Assembly: GCA_964497135.1 (NCBI GenBank)
Contig: CAZCDO010000119.1
Coordinates: 1-12,520 of the forward strand
DNA from: CAIJXV01 sp964497135
Lineage (GTDB): Bacteria > Verrucomicrobiota > Kiritimatiellia > CAIKKV01 > CAIJXV01
Direction: 5' to 3'
DNA length: 12,520 nt
The notes under the pieces are model-generated. The model had not been told where the DNA came from, searched no databases, and saw nothing but the letters and a program-made list of their open reading frames with translations. A program made the position numbers and the translations under genes. The first letter of the stretch is position 1; every line of letters begins with the position of its first letter. Positions 1 to 7,000 of this stretch are shown here, one piece after another.

Positions 1-28
1 AATAAACCGTTGATCGCTCTTTCATGGG

Positions 29-88
29 AGTCGGCTTTTCGCTCCTCCCTCACCCCGGCGTGGGGGAGGGACCGGGGTGAGGGGGATC
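29..88 (+). repeat. GC-rich hairpin repeat, copy 1 (plus orientation)
   Basis: The core at 47-88 folds on itself: CCCTCACCCCGG (47-58) and CCGGGGTGAGGG (72-83) are perfect 12-base complements around a 13-base loop. The left flank, AGTCGGCT then TTTTCGCTCCTCCCTC, recurs at the right end of the window (12458-12483) with a 2-base insertion, so the repeat unit is longer than the hairpin. It lies downstream of parB and faces copy 2. It is non-coding; the proline- and glycine-rich peptides it would encode are artefacts of the palindrome. Confidence 0.8.
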
Positions 89-118
89 CTCCGAAACGAG
101 ATCCGGGTTTCTAAAGTG

Positions 119-160
119 CCCCCTCACCCTACCCTCCCCCGCGCCGGGGGGAGGGAAAAA
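119..160 (-). repeat. GC-rich hairpin repeat, copy 2 (inverted)
   Basis: This 42-base stretch is an exact reverse complement of 10696-10737, about 10.5 kb away. It faces copy 1 across about 30 bases, giving a head-to-head pair like the one at 10696-10880. Positions 1-212 hold only these two repeats and no gene I can support. The pair could help end the parB transcript, but neither arm is followed by a long T tract on the minus strand, so that role is only inferred. Confidence 0.8.
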
Positions 161-212
161 ACTGCCCCTCTTGCGAAAATTAGTGGGGAGAGTCGCACAC
201 ACCGGGGTAATC

Positions 213-1165
213 TCAGGGTTGTTCCTGGAGCCCCAGGATCTGCAGGATCCGATCGAGATCGTCATCGGAATATAAATCGATCCGGATNNNNNNNNNNTCG
301 AGCCCCGGGTCTTTTTGCCGTTGCCCAAAGTGCGGCACGGTTCCAGATGGATGCCCGTGCCGAAATGCTGATGCAGGAGTTCTGAAATCCGGCGAACATG
401 GTCGTCGGGCAGGGTCACCCGGACGTCCCGGGGCTTACCCGGTTTGCGCTTGAGCGCGGCCACCCATTTTTCGGCGTCCCGGACCGACCGGCCTTCGCGC
501 ACAATTCGTTCAGCCAGTTGGACCTGTTCTTCCGCGATGTCCACCCCCAGCAACGCCTTGGCATGCCCGGTCGACAACCGGTTTTCCGCCAGATATTGGC
601 GGACCGTGATCGGCAGATTGAGCAAACGCAGAGTATTGGCGACGCTGGCGCGGGCTTTGCCCACCCGTTGGGCAATATCGTCCTGAGTCAGGTTGAACTT
701 TTCGATCAAGGCCTGGTACCCTTCGGCCTCCTCGATCACGTTTAAATCCTGCCGCTGAAGATTTTCGACCAAGGCGATTTCCAGCGCCTGGTTGTCGTTG
801 GCCTCCATGACGATGACCGGCACTTCGGTCAACTCCGCAACCTGGGCGGCCCGCCACCGGCGTTCCCCGGCGATCAACTCAAAGGCGCCGGGAATTTTAC
901 GGACCAGCAGGGGCTGCAATACGCCCCGATCGCGGATCGAGCTGACCAGATCGTCCAGCGCTTCCGGCGCAAAAAACCGCCGGGGTTGCCAGGGACTGGG
1001 CTTGATCTGGGTAACCGGCACCTTGCGAATCACAGACGATCCCGGTGGTTCGGCAGCCGGAATCGCAGGGGTCGCCACGGTCGGCCCCGCGACGGGCGCC
1101 GAAACCGGGGTCTGGTCTTGAATCAACGCCTTTAATCCGCGGCCCAAACCATGTTTCGTCGCCAT
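213..1165 (-). CDS. parB: ParB/Spo0J chromosome-partition protein (interrupted by an assembly gap)
   Basis: ParB binds parS sites near the origin, closes as a CTP-dependent clamp and works with ParA in chromosome segregation. The start at 1165 gives the typical opening MATKHGLGRGLKALI and has a GGGAG Shine-Dalgarno 6 bases upstream. Visible motifs are PWQPRR (residues 58-63), GERRWR (100-105) and ENLQRQ (134-139), which form the nucleotide-binding region, then a helix-turn-helix at about 160-182. Ten Ns (288-297) follow residue 289. Beyond them the real dimerisation tail IRIDLYSDDDLDRIL continues in another frame and stops at TGA 215-213. If the flanks overlap by one base, the reading frame is restored and the protein is 313 aa, normal for chromosomal ParB. 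It lies 23 bases after argC on the same strand. parA is not in the window. The family call is very secure; the sequence at the gap is not. Confidence 0.95.
288..297. other. Run of 10 Ns (scaffold gap) inside parB
   Basis: These ten undetermined bases interrupt parB near its 3' end. Both flanks are clearly parB but in frames that do not agree across exactly ten bases. The true distance must be 2 modulo 3, and a net overlap of one base (the shared A) gives the natural junction GSIRID. The run is therefore probably a fixed-size scaffolding placeholder, not a measured gap. Confidence 0.9.
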
Positions 1166-1188
1166 GCGCAGCTCCCGGGATGAAAAAT

Positions 1189-2247
1189 TTAGGGATATTG
1201 ACCGCACCGGTTCAACCCGGTGTTTTCCGGCAATCCAAACAACACATTCATGTTCTGCACGGCCGAACCGGACTGTCCCTTCATCAGGTTGTCGATATGC
1301 GAGACGACCCGCAGTTTACGGGTCCGTTCGTCGAGATCGACGATCAGATTGCAGAAGTTCGTGCCGCGAACATGCGCGCTGCCCACGCCGGAATCCCGGT
1401 CGAAGATGCGGACAAACCCGTCCCCGCGGTAAAATTCGCGATACAGCTCAATCAACTCCTTGCGGTTGATATCGCCGTTCAACTGGCCATAGAGCGTCGA
1501 CATGATGCCGCGCACGATGGGCACGATTTGCGAGGTGAAGGTGATCTTGATTTCCGCACCGGCCAACAACCCCAGTTCGCGCTCGATTTCAAAGACATGT
1601 TGATGTCCCGCCAGCTTGTAGGCGTTCATGTGATCCTGCCGGTTGGGAAAATGGAAGGCGGGATTGACTTTTTTGCCGGCGCCGGAAACCCCGGTTTTGC
1701 AGTCGCAAATGATGCTGTCGAGAGTGATCAACCGATGTTTGGCCGCGGGCGCGAGACCGACGATGCAACTGACGGCAAAACAGCCGGGGTTGCCAATCAC
1801 CCGACGGCGCGAATCGATTTCCTTGCGGTGCAATTCGACCAGGCCATAGACAGCCTCGGGCAACAACTCAGGGGAGGCGTGTTTGGGATCGCGCCCGATT
1901 CGTCCGGCATACGCGGCATAGGCCTCCGGGGTGTTGAACCGGAAATCGCCGCTGTAATCGATGACCTTTGCCCCGGTTTTCAGAATCGCTGGCGCCGCAC
2001 TCATGCCGACCCCGTCCGGTGTGGCCAGAAAGACGACATCCGCCGGCTCCTGCGCGCGGGGATCGGCGGGATCGATCAGGGGCATATCGCAAAAACCGGT
2101 CAGATGCGGATAGAGTCGGCTCATCGGCGTCCCGACATCGTTGTTGTCCACCAAGCACATCAGCTTCGCTTCGGGATGATTCAACAACTGTTCGGTAACC
2201 CCCACCCCGCCATAACCACCGGCCCCAACCACTTTGACTTTAATCAT
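1189..2247 (-). CDS. argC: N-acetyl-gamma-glutamyl-phosphate reductase
   Basis: ArgC carries out the third step of arginine synthesis in the cytoplasm: NADPH-dependent reduction of N-acetylglutamyl phosphate to the semialdehyde. The protein is 352 aa, the usual length. It opens with a Rossmann-type VGAGGYGG (residues 7-14). The catalytic cysteine is Cys156 in IGNPGC. SGAGKK (188-193) and the histidine pair in AGHQHVFEIE (213-222) match the ArgC active-site region. The motif after the cysteine is FAVSC, not the common YPT, so this is a somewhat divergent branch. The start at 2247 is set by homology and a GGGAGAG about 10 bases upstream. The open frame runs further up to 2361, but that part reads through intergenic hairpins. 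No other arginine genes are present; parB follows on the same strand, which suggests co-transcription. Confidence 0.93.
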   Translation of the reverse strand: MIKVKVVGAGGYGGVGVTEQLLNHPEAKLMCLVDNNDVGTPMSRLYPHLTGFCDMPLIDPADPRAQEPADVVFLATPDGVGMSAAPAILKTGAKVIDYSGDFRFNTPEAYAAYAGRIGRDPKHASPELLPEAVYGLVELHRKEIDSRRRVIGNPGCFAVSCIVGLAPAAKHRLITLDSIICDCKTGVSGAGKKVNPAFHFPNRQDHMNAYKLAGHQHVFEIERELGLLAGAEIKITFTSQIVPIVRGIMSTLYGQLNGDINRKELIELYREFYRGDGFVRIFDRDSGVGSAHVRGTNFCNLIVDLDERTRKLRVVSHIDNLMKGQSGSAVQNMNVLFGLPENTGLNRCGQYP

Positions 2248-2290
2248 GATTTGCTTCTCTCCCAAGGCAGGCAACCCCGCCCCCCAACAG

Positions 2291-2316
2291 GTAGGGCGGC
2301 CTCGCCGTAGGCCGCC
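2291..2316. repeat. GTAG-led hairpin repeat (REP-like), copy 1
   Basis: GTAG (2291-2294) is followed directly by a perfect stem, GGCGGCCT (2295-2302) and AGGCCGCC (2309-2316), around a six-base loop. A related element beginning AGGTAGGGCG lies at 12419-12446. A GTAG foot followed by a palindrome is the hallmark of REP elements moved by TnpA-REP (RAYT) transposases; that link is inferred because no such transposase is in the window. Confidence 0.55.
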
Positions 2317-2332
2317 GTTCTTTGCCTCTACC

Positions 2333-2379
2333 GGACGGCCCGGCGGTCCGTCCCAACCCACTCCGCAACGCCGTGGCGT
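2333..2379. repeat. Two further short palindromes in the argC/FAD-gene intergenic region
   Basis: GGACGG (2333-2338) pairs with CCGTCC (2348-2353). ACGCC (2368-2372) pairs with GGCGT (2375-2379) around two bases. With the element at 2291-2316 this makes three consecutive hairpins in under 100 bases. It looks like a mosaic of short dispersed repeats in the divergent spacer. They could end antisense transcripts or insulate the two promoters, but no T tract follows them. Confidence 0.5.
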
Positions 2380-2450
2380 CGCCGCTCTGGACGGAACAAT
2401 CTCAATCTGTGACAGCCGTTAAATATGCCCCTAGCGGACAACCGTGTCAA

Positions 2451-2479
2451 GGCGGGTATTTGGGCGGATATTTGGGCGA
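2451..2479. promoter_or_regulatory. Short direct repeats upstream of the FAD oxidoreductase gene
   Basis: The motif GGGCGG(A/G)TATTTGGGCG occurs as near-repeats: GGCGGGTATTTG at 2451-2462, then GGCGGATATTTG at 2463-2474, then GGCGAT. The period is 12 bases, close to one helical turn. It lies about 65-90 bases before the start codon, where an activator could bind. The function is inferred only. Confidence 0.3.
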
Positions 2480-2489
2480 TTACTAGTCC

Positions 2490-2506
2490 ATCGACATTAG
2501 GTCGAT
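2490..2506. promoter_or_regulatory. Palindromic operator candidate upstream of the FAD oxidoreductase gene
   Basis: ATCGAC (2490-2495), five spacer bases ATTAG, and GTCGAT (2501-2506) form a perfect 6-5-6 inverted repeat ending 33 bases before the start codon. Size and position suit a dimeric repressor of the LacI, GntR or TetR kind. I found no confident -35/-10 pair next to it. No regulator gene is in the window. Confidence 0.35.
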
Positions 2507-2539
2507 CTTTGATACTCTTGGGGGAATGGATATCCGGGT

Positions 2540-3868
2540 ATGTCTCTAAATCCTTTTTTTATTAATGAGCCGGCGCGGACGACCGAGATCGTTCACCAGG
2601 CCGAGGTCGTCGTCTGCGGCGGAGGGCCCGCCGGCGTGGGGGCCGCGCTGGCGGCGGCCCGCACCGGCGCCAAAACCGTGCTGATCGAAAATCAGATCTG
2701 CCTCGGCGGCATGGCCACCGCCGGCATGGTCAACCGCCTCGGACCCTATCACGACCAGCGCGCCCTGATCCTCGGCGGAATTCCGTGGGAAGTCCTGCGA
2801 ATCCTGATCGACCGCGGTCTGGCCCAGGAACCCATTATCTGCGACCCGAAAAACTGGAGCGATTACTGGCTGGTCTTCGATCCCGAAGGGATGAAGCTCG
2901 TGCTCGACGAGCTCCTGCGAAAAGCCGGCGTCCAGGTTTTCTTCGGCGCCCTGGGCGTGTCTCCGATCCTGCGCGACGGCGCGATCGAAGGCGTGATCGT
3001 GGAAAGCAAATCGGGCCGACAGGCCATCCTGGGGCAAATCGTGGTGGACGCCACCGGCGATGGGGACATCGCGGCCCGCGCCGGAGTGCCCTTTGCCATC
3101 GGCCGCCCGGAAGACGGCCTGCTGCAACCCGCCACCCTCTTCTTCAAATGCCTGAATATGGACTGGCCCCGGGCGCTGGATTATGTCAACCGGCATCAGC
3201 GTCGTCTGGTGGAAGAAGCCGCTCATCAGGTGGGAAACGACTTTGTCCTGCCCGGAACCGACAGTTATCTGCATCCCGAAGAGACCTACTTCAACTGCCT
3301 GCATGAACACGAAGTCGACGGCACAAAACTGGCCGACATTTCCAGAGCGGCCATGGAACTTCGCCGAAAAATGTGGATCAACACGGAGGTGTTGCGCCGT
3401 CATGTTCCCGGGTGCGAGCGCATCAGCCTGAGCGTTTCCGCGGCGGCCTTGGGCATTCGGGAATCCCGCCGCCTGGCGGGCGAGTACGAATTGACAATCG
3501 ACGATGTGCTCGCGGGGCGGCAATTTGAGGACCAGGTTTACCGGTACGCCTGCTTTATCGACATTCACGAACCGCGCCCCGGACAAAAGTCGGCCCATAG
3601 CGACCGCGCTTTGGAACCCGGCGTGTCGTATGGCATTCCCTACCGCTGTCTGTTGCCGAAGACGGTGGACAATCTGCTCGTGGCGGGCCGTTGTTTTTCG
3701 GCCACCCATGAAGCGCTGGCGTCGGCCCGCATGATGCCGTCCTGCATGGCCATGGGTCAGGCCGCCGGAACCGCCGCCGCCCTCTGCATCCAACAGGCCA
3801 CCACTCCGCGGCGCCTTAATCCCCAGGTGTTGCGACAGACCCTCTCGAAACAGGGTATCCATCTGTGA
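2540..3868 (+). CDS. FAD-dependent oxidoreductase (PF12831-type)
   Basis: This is a 442-aa flavoprotein oxidoreductase with unknown substrate. The dinucleotide-binding fold begins with VVVCGGGPAGVGAALAAA (residues 23-40; GGGPAG at 27-32) and ends in the ribose-binding acid of TVLIE (Glu50). A second FAD motif, VVDATGDGDIAARAG, lies at 168-182. The C-terminal FAD-contacting block LLVAGRCFSATHEALAS followed by GQAAGTAAAL (about 379-415) is typical of this family, which is expanded in PVC bacteria and often sits among sugar-catabolism genes. No signal peptide is seen, so it is probably cytoplasmic. The start at 2540 has no good Shine-Dalgarno at normal spacing (GGGGGA ends 14 bases upstream), and a competing ATG at 2526 is out of frame and stops at once. 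The gene is alone on the plus strand, with a possible operator upstream. The family is sure; the reaction is not known. Confidence 0.9.
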   Translation: MSLNPFFINEPARTTEIVHQAEVVVCGGGPAGVGAALAAARTGAKTVLIENQICLGGMATAGMVNRLGPYHDQRALILGGIPWEVLRILIDRGLAQEPIICDPKNWSDYWLVFDPEGMKLVLDELLRKAGVQVFFGALGVSPILRDGAIEGVIVESKSGRQAILGQIVVDATGDGDIAARAGVPFAIGRPEDGLLQPATLFFKCLNMDWPRALDYVNRHQRRLVEEAAHQVGNDFVLPGTDSYLHPEETYFNCLHEHEVDGTKLADISRAAMELRRKMWINTEVLRRHVPGCERISLSVSAAALGIRESRRLAGEYELTIDDVLAGRQFEDQVYRYACFIDIHEPRPGQKSAHSDRALEPGVSYGIPYRCLLPKTVDNLLVAGRCFSATHEALASARMMPSCMAMGQAAGTAAALCIQQATTPRRLNPQVLRQTLSKQGIHL

Positions 3869-3894
3869 GGCGCAATGTGTAGGTCCCCGTCCAC

Positions 3895-4020
3895 ATGAGA
3901 CCCACAGTGACGACAGAGACCCCCATTTCGAAATCGAGCGTGATCGAGCGGGTCAACTCCCTTCTGCACGAGGAACAGGGAGGGCTGCATGTCCGGGTTC
4001 GAGGCCCAGTCAATGAATAA
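3895..4020 (+). CDS. Possible 41-aa small ORF, unrecognised
   Basis: An ATG at 3895 opens a 41-codon frame ending at TAA 4018-4020, in the convergent spacer between the FAD gene and the giant secreted-protein gene. The peptide has a plausible amphipathic centre, SSVIERVNSLLHEEQGG, with charged ends and no membrane segment. An in-frame stop at 3880-3882 limits it upstream. There is no convincing ribosome-binding site and I recognise no family. It could be a gene remnant or a chance frame. Confidence 0.2.
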   Translation: MRPTVTTETPISKSSVIERVNSLLHEEQGGLHVRVRGPVNE

Positions 4021-4025
4021 AATTA

Positions 4026-7000
4026 TTAAGGTTCCACTTCAACTCTGTAGAACAACGGAGTTACCTGGCTAATGTGGTCCGTGTAACAGTTCATCGGTTG
4101 AATGGCCGGCAGGTTGGTTGCGAGAGGAGAAAATCCATCCATAAGATTGAAGGATCGCCCCAACGTATACCAATGGTTCGGCGAACTCACCCAAGAAAGC
4201 ACCTGACCGTCATCCGTTGCGCTCAGGCATCCGTCCACCTTCAAGACAGAGTCGGCGTCGTTGGGATTGGTTCCTGCGATGCATTCCTTCCCATTCGCCA
4301 TGCCGTCCCCATCGTCGTCGGCATCCGGCATCAGGTTAGTGGAGCCCCCTCCGTAAGTGTTTTCCCATTTGTCAGGGAGCCCATCACTGTCTTGGTCGCA
4401 AACAGTGAGCCCCAGAACAGGCGGCAGGGGGGTGGCGGTATTTTCGTTCAGCATGTCGCTCAGTTGATATTCGACCTCGGCCGTGATCTGTCGCGCGCGA
4501 CACTCGGAGTCGGGAATCGAAACCGTATAAACGAGATGGATCGGGCTGGGCGGCAAGGTCCCCGTCCAGACGATCTCACCGAGTGAGAACTCGGGGATTC
4601 CATCACCCGTGACACTCATTATGACCCACCCGCGCGGCAACCGTGGTCGACAGAGCAAACTCCATAACGTTCCCGTATACGTGTAGACATTCGAAATGGT
4701 CAGTGTCTGACCGGGATCGAATGCCAATGGTCCATCTTGACTGCTTTGGAAACTCGATGAGCCCATGGCGGACAATCCCATTCCCTGTGACGGGGGGCCG
4801 ACCACATACCCGTCATTACCGGCAGGATCGACGTGATATCCGCCGCCCCGCCAGTAGGCCAGAACGCGGTTGACTTCAGTCCCGGTAATCACCCACCGGG
4901 TGGGTAGATAGTCGGCACTGTGATAGCCGCCATTGGTATTGCCTGCTCCGGCCATGAAACCGTCGAATCCACCGACATTGACTTGGTACCCGCCCGCCCG
5001 CCAATAGGACAGGAATCGGCTCACTTCGCTGGCGTCGATGGTCCAGTAACTGGTTTTGTAGTCCGCACTGTGATAGCGGGACAGAAGCAATGGCGCCGGG
5101 TTAGCTGGGAGCCCCACGCTGTTGGCCATGCCATCCAGTTGAAAATCCGCCGTTGCTTCGACATTATTCGTGGTTGACGCATTACCGGGGATCGACAGGG
5201 TGTAGCTAAAATTAACGCGGTTGGTCAACAAACCACCCAGAAAGACAATCTCGCTCCCTTGAACTTCGGGCGAACCGTTCCCGGTTACGGATGTAATTTG
5301 CCAGCCCTCCGGCAGAGTCACCAGCCAAGCCAGAGAGAGCAGATATCGATTCGTCGGACATTCAAAGGAACACGTTACCGTTCGGCCCACTTCAGGAGAC
5401 CGATACCCCGGTGCGGAGTGGGCCGCTCGGATGAGATTCGTATCGACTCGGATCCTGGCATAAATGCTCCGAGCCTGATCCAGGGTCACCTCGATGGGGT
5501 TGTTCAATTCCATGCCGGCGGGCACGTCGCCCAGCCATCGGTCAAAGGTGAATCCATAAGTTGCCGAGACTTCGGCTGTGACCACGGCTCCTGCGTTCTG
5601 CCAGCCGACGGGGCCTTCCAGCACGCCCCCCGCATCGCAGGCGGCACTGAATAGATACTGGGTTCGCCAGGTCCAGTCGATGCGCGAATCCTGGTCCAAC
5701 GAGAACGAGTCCGTGTTCGTGCCCGTCCCGACACTCGCAACACTCCCCGTCCCCGTCCACCCCGTGCACAGGTAGCGAATGCCTCCGACCGTAACGGGCG
5801 AGTCCAGAATTGACGGCGCCAGGACGGTTCCGTACTCGAAGAAATTGGTGCCCGTAGCCGGGGATGCCGTTCCATAGGGCGTCGTCACGACAAGGCGATG
5901 GGTGTCGAGAACAAAACTAGCCCCTAGTATTCGAGACCGGCTCATGAGGAAACTGATCCAGTTGCCGGCGACGACACAGCCGTTGGTGTCACCGGTCCAA
6001 CCCCCGAAATGATAATGATTCGAGGGTGTGGCGGTAATATTGGTGACCATGCCCGCCGTGTACCACCCCGAAGTGCGATCCAAAGATCCGCCCGGGCTTT
6101 GGCTCAAACCCAACCAGTAGTTGGTTCCCCATTTCCAGGTAATCGTGGAATGGTTCGTCACCGTGAACCAGCCGGTATTGGTGGTAACGCCGCTGGGCGG
6201 GACACAACCCGACCCGCTCCACCCCCGGCAAACCAATTGCGTCAGGCCGCTGATCACGGGCGAATTGGGAATCGCGCAAAAAATATTGCTTCCATAGACA
6301 ACATAATTGGTTCCCTTGGGGGGGGTGGGCGCGCCATATTGACTATTCACGACGACCCGGAACTCGTCAACGGCAAAATTCGCTATCAACGAACGCGTAC
6401 CGCTCATGTAGGCGGATATTTTATTGGTTGTGACCATTATGCCATTGGTGTCTCCGGTCCACTTTGTAAAATGATAGTTAGTGGTCGCAGTTGCCTCAAT
6501 ATTTGAAACCGTCGTCCGGATCCCATACCAAGCGGATTGCCGATTGGTTTTAATGCTGCCGCCCGGTCCGGCCGCCAAAGACAGCCAAACATTGGTGCCC
6601 CACTTCCACGTTATCATGGAGTTGCTCGTTAACGTAATAATCGGCGTGTTGGTCTGCGTCCCGCTGTAGGGAACGCTCCCGACGCCCGCCCACCCCGAAC
6701 AAAAATACTGGGTGGTCACATCGACCACCGGAGAGTCGGCAATCGAACAGACCAGATTGGTGCCGTAGCTTAAAATATTCGTTCCCACGGGTGGCACTGC
6801 CGTACCGAAGAGGCTATTCACCCTCAGGGTGTGCTGATCCAATTCGAAGAGCGCCGTTATCTCCCGGGGACGATCCATCGGCGCCGTGATCTGGTTGGAC
6901 ACGACTGAACAACCATCCGTTTGCCCATTCCATCCGGCGAAATAGTAATGGGGATAGGCGGTAGCCGTGATAACGACGGAACTTCCTTGGTCCTGCCACC

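Noticed and set aside
50..297. In-frame continuation of parB through the Ns to position 50
   Set aside because: The Ns have an arbitrary length and the continuation encodes repeat sequence; the true ParB tail is in another frame and ends at 213.
1..1200. parS site near parB
   Set aside because: I looked for the TGTTTCACGTGAAACA pattern and close variants and saw none here or elsewhere in the window.
1045..2310. Long plus-strand open frame (421 codons) opposite argC
   Set aside because: It mirrors argC in a GC-rich sequence; the minus strand encodes clear ArgC motifs and this frame shows no recognisable domain.
2248..2361. N-terminal extension of argC
   Set aside because: It would translate the intergenic hairpin repeats, while ArgC homologues begin at MIKVKVVGAGG.
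2546..3862. Long minus-strand open frame (438 codons) opposite the FAD oxidoreductase
   Set aside because: It is an antisense shadow of codons with G/C third positions; the plus strand carries intact FAD-binding motifs.
3757..4013. Two short minus-strand frames in the spacer after the FAD gene
   Set aside because: They overlap the FAD gene's 3' end and each other, have no ribosome-binding site, and match nothing I recognise.
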